DNA of 64,000 bases from Hyphomicrobiales bacterium (lineage in GTDB: Bacteria; Pseudomonadota; Alphaproteobacteria; Rhizobiales; Rhizobiaceae), in assembly GCA_900472575.1 (NCBI GenBank), contig UCIV01000011.1, forward strand, positions 62,001-126,000. Reading direction: 5' to 3'. Each line of letters starts with the position of its first letter. Within the stretch, counting starts at the first letter, position 1. The notes under the pieces were generated by a model that worked only from the letters and a program-made list of their open reading frames with translations, was not told the DNA's origin and searched no databases. Both the position numbers and the translations under genes were made by a program. Positions 16,840 through 26,004 of this stretch are shown here, piece after piece.

Positions 16840-17139
16840 TCAGGCGTTGCGAGAGCCTTCGACGGCCAGGGACTGGATCACCAGACGGCAGTTCTCATTG
16901 CCCTGCGGAAGCAGTGTCATAGGGTCGACAAGGCCGGCGCTGACGCCAATCGCATTGGCCGCAGCCCAGCCCCAGTTTTCCTGCGCATAGCGCAACAGTT
17001 CCGGTGCCTCGACGGAAATGCAGGCCTTGCCCGCCTCCACGAGTTCCTGCGACGGCACGCCCTGCAGACGTTGCGACAACTCAGCCTGAAGCGGTGTGAC
17101 GACAAAGATGGCGAATAGATAGCTGATGAATTCCGACAA
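16840..17139 (-). CDS. Small exported protein of unknown function
   Basis: Unrecognised 99-residue protein with an N-terminal hydrophobic segment (EFISYLFAIFVVTPLQA) that looks like a signal peptide or membrane anchor, and a soluble tail with two cysteines (CISVEAPELL and ENCRLV) that could form a disulfide in the periplasm. The start is most likely TTG at 17139, because AGGAGA lies 6 bases upstream; the frame extends to an ATG at 17184 that lacks a ribosome site and would spoil the signal peptide. It stands between the tRNA and the PagL-like gene. Confidence 0.65.
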   Translation of the reverse strand: MSEFISYLFAIFVVTPLQAELSQRLQGVPSQELVEAGKACISVEAPELLRYAQENWGWAAANAIGVSAGLVDPMTLLPQGNENCRLVIQSLAVEGSRNA

Positions 17140-17224
17140 CGAAGATCTCCTGATTTCGACAGGGAGATAGGTATGGCCGATCATCCGCGCCAGCGGACAC
17201 GGACGAATCGGAAGCCTGTTGTGC

Positions 17225-17758
17225 CTAGAACTTCACGCCGATCGCCAGACCGACATGGGTAAGGCCATCGTTCGGCCCGTCGCAAAGGTTTGCGTGAGAC
17301 GAATGATCCGCCGTCGCCATGAGATTGACGGTGTCGTTCAGGCGCATGCCGAGCGCCACATGCTCGCGAAATAGAAAACGACATCCCAGCAGCGGCCCGT
17401 CACCGGTATCAAGATTGCCGTTATGGACAGTCCCGCCAATTCCCGCCTCGGCGAAAAACGTCTCGCCGAGCGGCACATGCCAGTTCAGCCCGGCATAGGC
17501 CTGATCCGTCGCGTCCGGCCCACCCGAGACGCCAAGCTGGATTCTCGGCTCGAGAAGCACTGCTGCCGCCCCGGTGCGGGAGGTTTTGAACGGGGCGAGA
17601 TAAATTTCTGCGGATCCGACCGCGCCCTTGTCCTTCGAGCCGTCGCTCTGGAGCAGGCCGCCAGCTCCGATACGGACTTCATCGACGAGATCGCCGGAAA
17701 ATACTGGTTGGGCAAACGCAATGCCAAGAACAAGTGCAAGCGGCGATATGAATTTCAT
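17225..17758 (-). CDS. PagL-like acyloxyacyl hydrolase / lipid A 3-O-deacylase family protein
   Basis: A 177-residue outer-membrane beta-barrel candidate with a signal peptide (about residues 1-22, cleavage near VFS-G) and a terminal phenylalanine (GVKF) typical of barrel proteins. The C-terminal signature DHSSHANLCDGPNDG matches the PagL active-site strand; the His and the Ser two residues later are the expected catalytic pair, while the usual Asn after the Ser is His here. The role would be removal of the 3-O acyl chain of lipid A. Start ATG 17758 has GAGGGAAG upstream; the ATG at 17776 lacks one. Confidence 0.78.
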   Translation of the reverse strand: MKFISPLALVLGIAFAQPVFSGDLVDEVRIGAGGLLQSDGSKDKGAVGSAEIYLAPFKTSRTGAAAVLLEPRIQLGVSGGPDATDQAYAGLNWHVPLGETFFAEAGIGGTVHNGNLDTGDGPLLGCRFLFREHVALGMRLNDTVNLMATADHSSHANLCDGPNDGLTHVGLAIGVKF

Positions 17759-17949
17759 CGGCTTCCCTCGAATCAATGCTGAAACTGTCGAGGCAAAACC
17801 GCCGGGTGTATAGAGGTGAAAGACAACACTCTGCCTTCTGTACGGTAGCGAAGACCCGCCACCGTAGGATACCGTCTTTCAAATGAAGGCCCCAACTTGA
17901 AGGCGGTTGCCGGCTATGGTTCAACAACCGCATCATCAAGAGTGCTGCC

Positions 17950-18882
17950 ATGTCCGATTCTCATCCGCAAAATCCGATCAAGGGCATGGCCATCATGGCG
18001 GCCTGCATGGTCGTCCTGCCGATGATGGATGCGATCGCCAAATACATGGCGACTTTCGAGACCATGTCGCCGGGCCAAGTGACCTTCTACCGATTCTTTT
18101 TCCAGTTTCTGGCGCTGCTGCCGATCGCGTTTTTCGTGCCCGGCGCGATCCGTGGCGGCAAGCGACCCTGGATGAACCTTCTGCGCGGCGCGCTGCATGC
18201 CGCAGCCAGCCTGATGTTCTTCATGGCGGTCAAATACATGCCTCTGGCAGACGTTTTCGCCATCTATTTCGTCGAGCCCTTCATGCTGACGATGATGTCG
18301 GCGCTGTTCTTAGGCGAAAAGGTCGGCTGGCGCAGATGGCTCGCGATTGCCATCGGTTTCGGCGGCGCGATGATCGTCATTCAGCCGAGTTACGAGATCT
18401 TTGGCTGGACGGCTCTACTGCCCGTCCTCTGCGCCTTTCTCTACACGCTCTACCTTTTTCTCAATCGCGCGATCGGCGATGCCGACTCACCGCTGACCAT
18501 GCAGTTCGTCGCCGGCGTTGGTGGAACCCTGTTCATGACCGTTGGGCTGCTGGCGGGCCATTTCATCTATCCCGTAGAGTTCGAAGCGTCCCTACCCTCA
18601 TCCGGTCTCGGCCTGCTTCTGCTGATCATCCTGGGCAGCCTGTCCGGTTACGTTCATCTGCTAGTGGTGCGGGCCTTCCGCATGGCGCCGCTATCGCTTT
18701 TGGCGCCGTTCCAGTATTTCGAGATCATCTCGGCAACCGTGCTCGGATATCTTCTGTTTTCCGATTTCCCGACGGCCTCCAAATGGCTTGGGATCGGGAT
18801 CATCGTCGCCTCCGGCCTGTTCATCATCTGGCGCGAACGTATCAGGGTGAGACAGATTTCGGCCGAACCGCCGCTTGGCTAG
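17950..18882 (+). CDS. DMT family transporter with two EamA domains
   Basis: A 310-residue inner-membrane protein with ten predicted helices arranged as two EamA repeats (about residues 10-145 and 155-290). Characteristic pieces are FYRFFFQFLALLPI in the first repeat and APFQYFEIISATVLGYLLF in the second. Members of this drug/metabolite transporter family export amino acids or related small metabolites; the substrate cannot be predicted. It is transcribed divergently from the PagL-like gene with a 191-base gap. No strong ribosome site is seen. Confidence 0.88.
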   Translation: MSDSHPQNPIKGMAIMAACMVVLPMMDAIAKYMATFETMSPGQVTFYRFFFQFLALLPIAFFVPGAIRGGKRPWMNLLRGALHAAASLMFFMAVKYMPLADVFAIYFVEPFMLTMMSALFLGEKVGWRRWLAIAIGFGGAMIVIQPSYEIFGWTALLPVLCAFLYTLYLFLNRAIGDADSPLTMQFVAGVGGTLFMTVGLLAGHFIYPVEFEASLPSSGLGLLLLIILGSLSGYVHLLVVRAFRMAPLSLLAPFQYFEIISATVLGYLLFSDFPTASKWLGIGIIVASGLFIIWRERIRVRQISAEPPLG

Positions 18883-18966
18883 TCTTCGTTAACCGCCCTT
18901 ATTGTCTGGCTCTCAACTTCTCCAAACTAAGAGCAATATCAGTTTCATGATGAAACGGAGAAAGAG

Positions 18967-19677
18967 ATGAGCGGCATACGCTTTTCTTTTCCGGCATGTG
19001 TCATCGCCGGAAAGGGCCGCATCGACAGGCATGACCTGTTGATTCTGCGAAAATACGCCTTCACGAACGGAATCCGTGGTTACGACGACGCGCTCCTGCT
19101 TCTCGCCTTGAACGACATGTGCCCGGTTCATTGCGAAGAATGGCCGATCTATTTCGTCGAACAACTGGCGGCATTCATCGTCGACACCGCACCACCTCGC
19201 GGACGCCTGGACGCCGCGAAAGCCGCATGGCTGATCCGTGCATTGGCGCTTGAGGGCCGGATCGAGCATCAGTTGCAGCTCGAAACGCTTCTCCACGCGA
19301 TCGAACGTGCAGAAAGCTGTCCGGATCTCCTGTCGGCCTTCGCACTCGACCAGTTGCGCCACAAGCTTCTGGCTCCCCCGGAGTTATCCTACGGCGTGCC
19401 TGCACCTCGTCATGCGGGGATCACTGCCGATGACATGGCCTATGTCTGGCGGCTCTTGCGGTGCCGGGTCGATGGCGGTCGCCTCTTCATTTCGGCGCTG
19501 GAAGCATCCAGCCTCGCGATGATAGACGACGTCATAAGGCATCGGGACAACCATCCCGGCTGGCAGGAAGTGATGGACTATGTGGCAGGCGAAGAGCGCC
19601 ATATAGAGAGCCTTCGCTCCCATCCCTGGCTTCTGACCGATGACGACATCGCGACCTGGAACGAACGCGTGGCTTGA
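18967..19677 (+). CDS. Hypothetical protein
   Basis: Unrecognised 236-residue soluble protein, mostly helical by composition, with no signal peptide or membrane segment. Notable stretches are GRIDRHDLLILRKYAF and the C-terminal GEERHIESLRSHPWLLTDDDI. The latter is tryptophan- and acidic-rich but matches no motif I know. A purine-rich GGAGAAAGAG precedes the ATG. It is followed 57 bases later by a GNAT acetyltransferase gene on the same strand, suggesting an operon. Confidence 0.65.
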   Translation: MSGIRFSFPACVIAGKGRIDRHDLLILRKYAFTNGIRGYDDALLLLALNDMCPVHCEEWPIYFVEQLAAFIVDTAPPRGRLDAAKAAWLIRALALEGRIEHQLQLETLLHAIERAESCPDLLSAFALDQLRHKLLAPPELSYGVPAPRHAGITADDMAYVWRLLRCRVDGGRLFISALEASSLAMIDDVIRHRDNHPGWQEVMDYVAGEERHIESLRSHPWLLTDDDIATWNERVA

Positions 19678-19734
19678 AGCTGAATTTTCCTTGGCAACGG
19701 TTGACATGCGCCGGGCAAAACAGTCCAAGAGCGC

Positions 19735-20352
19735 ATGCAAACGTCGAACCCCACGCTCCCCTTCGGCTACTCTCCCGTTCCTGCGGGAAAGCTTGCCAAC
19801 ATGGTCACCTGCCTCGAAATGTTCGAGCGCCCGGCCGCCCGGCCTTTGCCGCCGGAAACCGGTCTGCGGGTCGAACGCTGGGCAGAACCTTCGGTCAGTG
19901 ACTATCGCGACCTGTATCGTCGTGTCGGCGAGGATTGGCTGTGGGTATCGCGTATCGTCATGCCGGATGCGGAACTGCAAGCGATCATCACCGATCCGCT
20001 GATCGAGATCTACGTCCTGACCGACGGAAAACGTCGACTGGGACTTCTGGAACTCGATTTCCGTCAAGAGGGCGAATGCGAGATCGCCTTCTTCGGCGTC
20101 GTGCCGGAAGCGATCGGCAATGGCGCAGGCCGCATCATGATGAATGCCGCGATCGACAACGCATGGTCGCGGCCAATCAGCCGTTTCTGGGTCCATACCT
20201 GCAATTTCGACCATCCGGCGGCGCTGGCCTTCTATCAGCGCTCCGGCTTCACACCTTATGCCTTCATGGTCGAAATCTGCGACGATCCACGGCTCGATGG
20301 CCGCATGTCGCGCGATCTTGCCCCTCACGTTCCGATCATCGAACCCCGCTGA
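19735..20352 (+). CDS. GNAT family N-acetyltransferase
   Basis: A 205-residue GNAT enzyme. The acetyl-CoA-binding region is recognisable in GVVPEAIGNGAGRIMMNAAI and the later HTCNFDHPAALAFYQRSGF, the alpha4/beta7 part of the fold that gives family members their HPxAxxFYxxxGF signature. The acyl acceptor is unknown. The start is uncertain: ATG 19735 has a weak ribosome site, and ATG 19801 (giving 183 residues) is an alternative that keeps the whole domain. Confidence 0.85.
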   Translation: MQTSNPTLPFGYSPVPAGKLANMVTCLEMFERPAARPLPPETGLRVERWAEPSVSDYRDLYRRVGEDWLWVSRIVMPDAELQAIITDPLIEIYVLTDGKRRLGLLELDFRQEGECEIAFFGVVPEAIGNGAGRIMMNAAIDNAWSRPISRFWVHTCNFDHPAALAFYQRSGFTPYAFMVEICDDPRLDGRMSRDLAPHVPIIEPR

Positions 20353-20495
20353 TCAAAGCGTGATCGGCACCTGTCGTTTTTGCGGCAAGCCACGTCCGGT
20401 TCCGGCTTGAGCCGGATCGCTTCAGCGTGCAAAAGTCCGCGCAGATTCTAATTCAGTAACAAGACTTTTAAATTTCAAACCAAGGGAGTGACACG

Positions 20496-21619
<1,124 letters not shown>

Positions 21620-21623
<4 letters not shown>

Positions 21624-22084
21624 GCGCCTTGTCAAAATATACGGTTGATGTGCGGAGGCTCGACGAGTTCTCCGCACTCGATCTCTATGCCATGCTGAAA
21701 ATGCGCGTCGACGTCTTCGTCGTCGAGCAGATATGCCCCTATCCCGAGCTTGACGGCAACGATCCCGACTGCCTGCACCTGCGGCTTATGAATGGCGAGG
21801 ACCTGCTCGCCTGCGCCCGTCTCTGGCGCCCGACGCCGGACCACCTGCCCCGTATCGGCCGCGTGGCCGTATCGCCCAACCACCGCGGAAAGCGTCTCGG
21901 CGACGCACTGATGCGCGAAGCGATCACCGAATGCGAAAAGGCCTATCCCGGCGAAGCGATCGAGATCTCCGCCCAGGCGCATCTGCAGAAATTCTACGGT
22001 TCGCTCGGCTTTGAACGGACATCCGAGGAATATCTGGAAGACGGCATTCCGCATGTGGATATGATACGGCCATTGATGATCTGA
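21620..22084 (+). CDS. ElaA-type GNAT acetyltransferase
   Basis: A 154-residue GNAT protein of the ElaA subgroup, recognised from the opening LDLYAMLKMRVDVFVVEQ, the acetyl-CoA loop VSPNHRGKRLGDALM and the end HVDMIRPL. Acceptor unknown. The frame starts with TTG at 21620, overlapping the adhC stop (TTGA); a second TTG lies three codons later. Neither has a clear ribosome site, so translation is probably coupled to adhC. This places the protein in the formaldehyde-oxidation transcript. Confidence 0.84.
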
Positions 22085-22092
22085 CCGACTGA

Positions 22093-22141
22093 TTGACAGA
22101 TGATTTGAATGGCGCTTCGATTGCATCTACATATGGATGTA
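22093..22141 (+). promoter_or_regulatory. Candidate brnT promoter and operator
   Basis: A consensus -35 TTGACA (22093-22098) is followed after 17 bases by a weak -10 TTCGAT (22116-22121). Just downstream an inverted repeat TACAT-ATGG-ATGTA (22128-22141) sits where a repressor would block transcription, as expected for an autoregulated toxin-antitoxin promoter. Confidence 0.4.
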
Positions 22142-22148
22142 ACAAGCG

Positions 22149-22432
22149 ATGTTCGAGTGGGACGACGACAAGAACGCAAGCGACATCGCCAAGCATGGCC
22201 TGAGCTTCGAAAAAGCCGCTCAGATATTCGACGGACCGGTTGTTACATCAATCGACGACCGGATCGATTACGGTGAAGTTCGGCACATAAGCATCGGGTC
22301 TATTGGCTCTGTCCTTATCATCGTAATTGCCCATACCGACCGGAATGGAAAATCCGCATCATTTCTGCAAGGCCAGCCAAGAAACGCGAGAGAGAACGAT
22401 ATGCCGACGCGTTACGCGGAAGAACTGGATAA
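22149..22432 (+). pseudogene. brnT: BrnT-family toxin gene with frameshift
   Basis: The first part encodes a typical BrnT ribonuclease toxin: MFEWDDDKNASDIAKHGLSF, then AAQIFDG and RIDYGEVRH. The family's closing segment (IRIISARPAKKRERERYADAL) is present but in another frame. The frame breaks at an A tract (22349-22352): four A are seen, and five would restore GGA-AAA-ATC. In the restored frame the gene ends at TAA 22430-22432 and overlaps the brnA start at 22401, as in intact brnTA operons. Either the toxin has been inactivated by one deleted base or the tract was misread. Without the correction the toxin frame runs on into the antitoxin and the next gene. Confidence 0.8.
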
Positions 22433-22631
22433 CAAGACACTGTCCGCCTTGTCGGATTCTGACATCGACACGTCTGAAATCCCTGATCTCGATGACGATT
22501 TCTGGGTCAACGGCAAAGTTGTCGATCTTAAAGGCACGATATCGGGAAACTCCGAGCCAACGAGGTCCCCGCTTGCTTTTCCTTTGCCCCGATCTATCAT
22601 CCTATCCGGGAAGAAGAGAGAGGAAGCAACC
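22401..22631 (+). pseudogene. brnA: Truncated BrnA-like antitoxin fused in frame to the YegP-like gene
   Basis: From the ATG at 22401 the first 40 residues look like the N-terminal half of a BrnA antitoxin (LSALSDSDIDTSEIPDLDD followed by DFW). The expected C-terminal DNA-binding part, normally beginning with a VTLRLD-type strand, is missing. Instead about 37 residues of unrelated proline- and serine-rich sequence run without a stop into the ATG of the DUF1508 gene. The 77 codons therefore either encode a useless leader or create a BrnA-YegP fusion of 139 residues. With the frameshifted brnT, this indicates a decayed toxin-antitoxin locus. Confidence 0.65.
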
Positions 22632-22820
22632 ATGTACAAATTCGAAGTCTACAAGGATAAGGCAGGCGAGTTTCGTTTCCGTTTCAAGGCCTCCAACGGC
22701 CAGAGCATGTTTTCCTCAGAAGGTTATGCAGCCAAGGCCTCTGCCATAGCCGCCATCGAATCCATCAAGAAAAACGCACCGGCCGCAACCGTCGACGACC
22801 AGACGACAGCGGTGGCGTGA
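22632..22820 (+). CDS. DUF1508 / YegP-like small protein
   Basis: A 62-residue protein of the YegP (DUF1508) fold: YKFEVYKDKAGEFRFRFKA, then NGQSMFSSEGYAAKASAIAAI. The single repeat unit is complete; E. coli YegP has two. Function unknown, though the family is often stress-associated. GAGAGGAAG 6 bases before the ATG at 22632 shows that this is the normal start. The upstream frame is nevertheless open through the brnA remnant back to 22149, which is accidental or the result of a deletion. Confidence 0.8.
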   Translation: MYKFEVYKDKAGEFRFRFKASNGQSMFSSEGYAAKASAIAAIESIKKNAPAATVDDQTTAVA

Positions 22821-22870
22821 TCTGCTAAGTCGCTTCCTTGTTGAATCTGTCTACGAGGAAGCGAATAGCC

Positions 22871-23317
22871 TTGATCTATGTCGATGCCGATGCCTGCCCG
22901 GTGAAGCCGGAAATTCTGAAGGTCGCAGAGCGCCACGGCCTTGAGGTGACGTTTGTCGCCAATTCCGGCCTGCGCCCGTCCCGTGATCCGATGGTCAAGA
23001 ACGTCATCGTTTCGGGAGCCTTCGATGCCGCCGATGACTGGATCGCCGAACGTGCCGCGACTGGTGACATCGTGGTGACTGCAGACGTGCCGCTTGCGGG
23101 GCGTTGTGTCGCCGCAGGTGCATTGGTGACTGGCCCGACCGGACGCCTGTTCGACAAGACCAATATCGGCATGGCGACCGCGATGCGCGACCTCGGCGCT
23201 CATCTGCGCGAGACGGGTGAAAGCAAGGGATACAATGCCGCCTTCTCACCGCGGGATCGCTCGGCATTTCTGGAAACCCTCGACAGGCTCTGCCGCAGGG
23301 CAAAATCGGCCGGCTGA
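22871..23317 (+). CDS. YaiI/YqxD (DUF188) family protein
   Basis: A 148-residue protein of the UPF0178/DUF188 family, which has a PIN-like nuclease fold. The conserved start YVDADACPVK, the FVANSG strand and the GDIVVTADVPLAGRC segment carry the acidic residues expected at the metal site; activity is unproven for the family. TTG at 22871 is chosen because family proteins begin at the IYVDADACP strand and GAGGAAG lies 9 bases upstream; an upstream TTG at 22838 is unsupported. The DUF1345 gene follows 20 bases later. Confidence 0.83.
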   Translation: MIYVDADACPVKPEILKVAERHGLEVTFVANSGLRPSRDPMVKNVIVSGAFDAADDWIAERAATGDIVVTADVPLAGRCVAAGALVTGPTGRLFDKTNIGMATAMRDLGAHLRETGESKGYNAAFSPRDRSAFLETLDRLCRRAKSAG

Positions 23318-23337
23318 ACGATACGGGTGAATTGGGC

Positions 23338-24009
23338 ATGGCAAGAAGCGAGGGCGGCAAAGTCAAACGGCATTGGCGCCATCGCCGCCATGGCCCCTTC
23401 TTTGCGGCGGCAATTACTGCAATCATCGCCCTGCCCGTCCTGATCTTGCTGCTGCCTGAACTCGCGGCAGCTCTGACCGCGATCGTCTTCTTCGTGGTCT
23501 ATCTGATCCTGATCGGCTTGCGCATCCGCCATCTCGATGCAGACCGGCTGCAGGCAAGCGGCCAGAATACCGATGAACCCGCGCCAATCATCCTTGCCGT
23601 TACCCTGCTCGCAGCCGTCGTGGCACTCGTCACGCTCTTCGAAGCCTTGAACCAGAAACAACCGTTGGGACTGGTGGACGTGGCAGTCGGCTTTGCAGCG
23701 GTCATTCTTGGATGGTTCTCCATCCATACGATGTTCTCGCTGCACTACGCTCATCTCTACTGGCGACCGGGTGACAAGCAAGACGGCAAATCGGTCGGCG
23801 GACTGGATTTCCCTCAGACGGATCGTCCGGGTGCCTGGGATTTCCTTTATTTCGGTTACGTCATCGGCATGACTGCCCAGACCTCCGATGTGGCGATCAC
23901 GGCGACCGACATGCGCAAAATCAACCTGCTTCATGCCGTCGTCTCTTTCTTTTTCAACACGATACTGGTAGCCGCTGCGGTCAATGCCGTCGTCTCGCTG
24001 GCGACCTGA
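23338..24009 (+). CDS. DUF1345 family membrane protein
   Basis: A 223-residue inner-membrane protein with four or five helices (about residues 22-62, 87-128 and 190-223) and the family stretch WDFLYFGYVIGMTAQTSDVA, followed by TDMRKINLLHAV. No function is known for the family. The start is ATG at 23338, two codons after a TTG at 23332. It is closely spaced with yaiI before it and with fghA 36 bases after it, so the three probably share a transcript. Confidence 0.83.
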   Translation: MARSEGGKVKRHWRHRRHGPFFAAAITAIIALPVLILLLPELAAALTAIVFFVVYLILIGLRIRHLDADRLQASGQNTDEPAPIILAVTLLAAVVALVTLFEALNQKQPLGLVDVAVGFAAVILGWFSIHTMFSLHYAHLYWRPGDKQDGKSVGGLDFPQTDRPGAWDFLYFGYVIGMTAQTSDVAITATDMRKINLLHAVVSFFFNTILVAAAVNAVVSLAT

Positions 24010-24045
24010 GGACGCCAACACAGCAAGCTCGAAAGGACCATTTCC

Positions 24046-24879
24046 ATGAAGATCATTTCGCAAAACACCGCCTTTGGCGGCATGCAGGGCGTTTTCAGCC
24101 ATGAATCGGATGCTTGCAAATGCGAGATGACCTTTGCGGTCTTCGTGCCGCCGCAGGCAACAAAAGAGCCGCGCCCGGTGCTCTGGTATCTTTCGGGCCT
24201 GACCTGCACCCATGCCAATGTCATGGAAAAAGGCGAGTATCGCCGTCTTGCAGCGGAACTCGGCCTGATCATCGTATGCCCGGATGTCAGCCCGCGCGGC
24301 AATGATGTCCCCGACGAACTGACCAACTGGCAAATGGGCAAGGGCGCGGGCTTCTATCTCGATGCGACCGAAAAGCCTTGGGCTGAAAACTACCAGATGT
24401 ACACCTACATCACGCAGGAGCTGCCGAAGCTCGTCAGCGAACAGTTCCGCGTCGACATGGACAGGCAGGGCATTTTCGGCCATTCGATGGGCGGCCATGG
24501 CGCCATGACCATCGCGCTAAAAAGTCCGGATCGCTTCAAGAGCTGCTCAGCCTTCGCGCCAATCGTCGAGCCGTCGACAGCAGACTGGTCGGCCCCGGCG
24601 TATGAAAAATATCTCGGCGCGGACAAGGCTCTATGGCGCCAGTATGATGCCTGCGCGCTGGTCGCCGATGGCGCACGCTTCCCCGAATTCCTGATCGACC
24701 AGGGCAAGGCGGACGGCTTTCTGGAAAACGGCCTGCGGCCATGGCTGTTCGAGGAAGCCGTGAAGGGCACCGATATCGCCCTAACGCTCAGGATGCACGA
24801 GCGTTACGACCATTCCTACTACTTCATCTCGACCTTTATGGACGATCACCTGCGCTGGCATGCCGAGCGGCTTGGCTGA
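24046..24879 (+). CDS. fghA: S-formylglutathione hydrolase
   Basis: Cytoplasmic serine esterase that hydrolyses S-formylglutathione to formate and glutathione, the step after AdhC in glutathione-dependent formaldehyde detoxification. 277 residues, typical for the esterase D family. Nucleophile Ser147 is in GHSMGG; the acid is in the IDQGKADGF segment and the histidine in YDHSYYF near the C-terminus. The oxyanion-hole loop is YLSGLTCTH. A purine-rich CGAAAGGA precedes the ATG. A terminator-like hairpin follows the stop. Confidence 0.95.
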   Translation: MKIISQNTAFGGMQGVFSHESDACKCEMTFAVFVPPQATKEPRPVLWYLSGLTCTHANVMEKGEYRRLAAELGLIIVCPDVSPRGNDVPDELTNWQMGKGAGFYLDATEKPWAENYQMYTYITQELPKLVSEQFRVDMDRQGIFGHSMGGHGAMTIALKSPDRFKSCSAFAPIVEPSTADWSAPAYEKYLGADKALWRQYDACALVADGARFPEFLIDQGKADGFLENGLRPWLFEEAVKGTDIALTLRMHERYDHSYYFISTFMDDHLRWHAERLG

Positions 24880-24905
24880 TTTCTCCAAGAATTGCGAAGA
24901 TGAAG

Positions 24906-24929
24906 GAAGCCGGCAACTTCGCCGGCTTC
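24906..24929. terminator. Stem-loop between fghA and the DoxX gene
   Basis: A perfect 9-base stem GAAGCCGGC / GCCGGCTTC with a 6-base loop lies 26 bases after the fghA stop and just past the DoxX stop on the other strand, so it can serve both convergent genes. The downstream T-run is weak (AATGTTTTC). Confidence 0.6.
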
Positions 24930-24942
24930 AATGTTTTCGGGG

Positions 24943-25335
24943 TCAGATCTTCTTGCGGTTATCGACCGAAAACGCGCCAGCGCCTGCGAAGAACAGGTAG
25001 ATGAAGATGAACGAGAACAGGATGGCTGCCTCGCCATTGTTCAGCGCGGGCCAGAAGCCCCTTGATGCATGCGCCATGAAATAGGCGACAGCCATCTGTC
25101 CGGAAAGAATGAATGCGACCGGACGGGTGAGGAAGCCGACGGTGATGAGGATGCCGCCGATAAATTCCAGGAGTGCCGCAGTCAGCATTAGCGGCGACAG
25201 ATGATCACCGCCCTGAGCTACCGGGAAGGAAAAGAGTTTCATGGTCCCGTGCTCAAGGAACAGTAAACCAGTCATGATTCTTAGGGCAGCGAGACCTTGC
25301 TCTCTATAGACTGCCAAACGATCGAAAAGCGCCAT
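24943..25335 (-). CDS. DoxX family membrane protein
   Basis: A 130-residue four-helix inner-membrane protein of the DoxX family. Typical features are RIMTGLLFLEHGTMKLF, the ELFIGG-like stretch LEFIGGILITVGFLTRPVA and the penultimate NNGEAAILFSFIFIYLFF. Family members are linked to respiratory or redox stress functions but this one has no assigned role. GGGGAGAT precedes the ATG at 25335; the longer frame to 25401 is not supported. Confidence 0.85.
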   Translation of the reverse strand: MALFDRLAVYREQGLAALRIMTGLLFLEHGTMKLFSFPVAQGGDHLSPLMLTAALLEFIGGILITVGFLTRPVAFILSGQMAVAYFMAHASRGFWPALNNGEAAILFSFIFIYLFFAGAGAFSVDNRKKI

Positions 25336-25449
25336 CGGATATCTCCCCGGATGAATAAAGCGGCACAGCGTTAGTTCACGGCCATTTTTGCCAGAAATCA
25401 ATTTTCCGACACCATCCTTAGAAGTTGCAAATCCGATTTAAGCAAGCGG

Positions 25450-25950
25450 TTATGGAGTCCCGCCACTCGCAAGGGATGTAAGCAGTCCGGCACGATGCGG
25501 CCGCCCGAGCTGGAATTCCGAGGCGATTCGAGTGGCAATCTTTTCCGCGAGAGGACTGTCGGCAGGCTCCTTGCCGAAGCTCATGACCGATGTCTCGAAT
25601 TCGCCCTCGGCAACCGGTTCACCCGATCCGACCGAGATGACCTTGACCGTAACTCTTGCGGAATAACGCTGGCCGAAAAGAAAAGGTGATCGGCGCGTAT
25701 CGGACAACCTCACCGTCAGAATGGTCCGCGGCAGCATCATCGAACGCGATGTGGCGCGGATCGCGGAATCAACCAGAATATCGGTGCCGGTGATCAAATC
25801 GCGGGGAACATCCGGCTGGGCCGTCACGAAAGCGCCTCGCACATCATACAGCATGCGCTCCGCCTGCTCTTCTGCCGCCGGCATGCGAAAGCCGGCCAGC
25901 ATCAGCACGGCAAGCGGAATAGCGATGATACGGAGAGATTTCAGGAACAT
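25450..25950 (-). CDS. Exported hypothetical protein
   Basis: Unrecognised 166-residue protein with a signal peptide (about residues 1-25). The hydrophobic core is followed by LAGF, so the lipobox cysteine that would make it a lipoprotein is absent. The mature part is a mixed alpha/beta domain without cysteines. It lies 54 bases downstream of the ATP12 stop on the same strand and could be the last gene of the leftward crcB-rluC-gph-ATP12 transcript. Confidence 0.68.
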   Translation of the reverse strand: MFLKSLRIIAIPLAVLMLAGFRMPAAEEQAERMLYDVRGAFVTAQPDVPRDLITGTDILVDSAIRATSRSMMLPRTILTVRLSDTRRSPFLFGQRYSARVTVKVISVGSGEPVAEGEFETSVMSFGKEPADSPLAEKIATRIASEFQLGRPHRAGLLTSLASGGTP

Positions 25951-26004
25951 GCTGGCATCCGGAATGACGAGCCCGCATGTTCCCCGTTTAGGGTTAGTGA
26001 AGCC

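Noticed and set aside
22149-22820. A single 223-residue protein from 22149 to 22820
   Set aside because: Its parts belong to three different genes (BrnT, BrnA, YegP); the joined frame results from a frameshift and a truncation.
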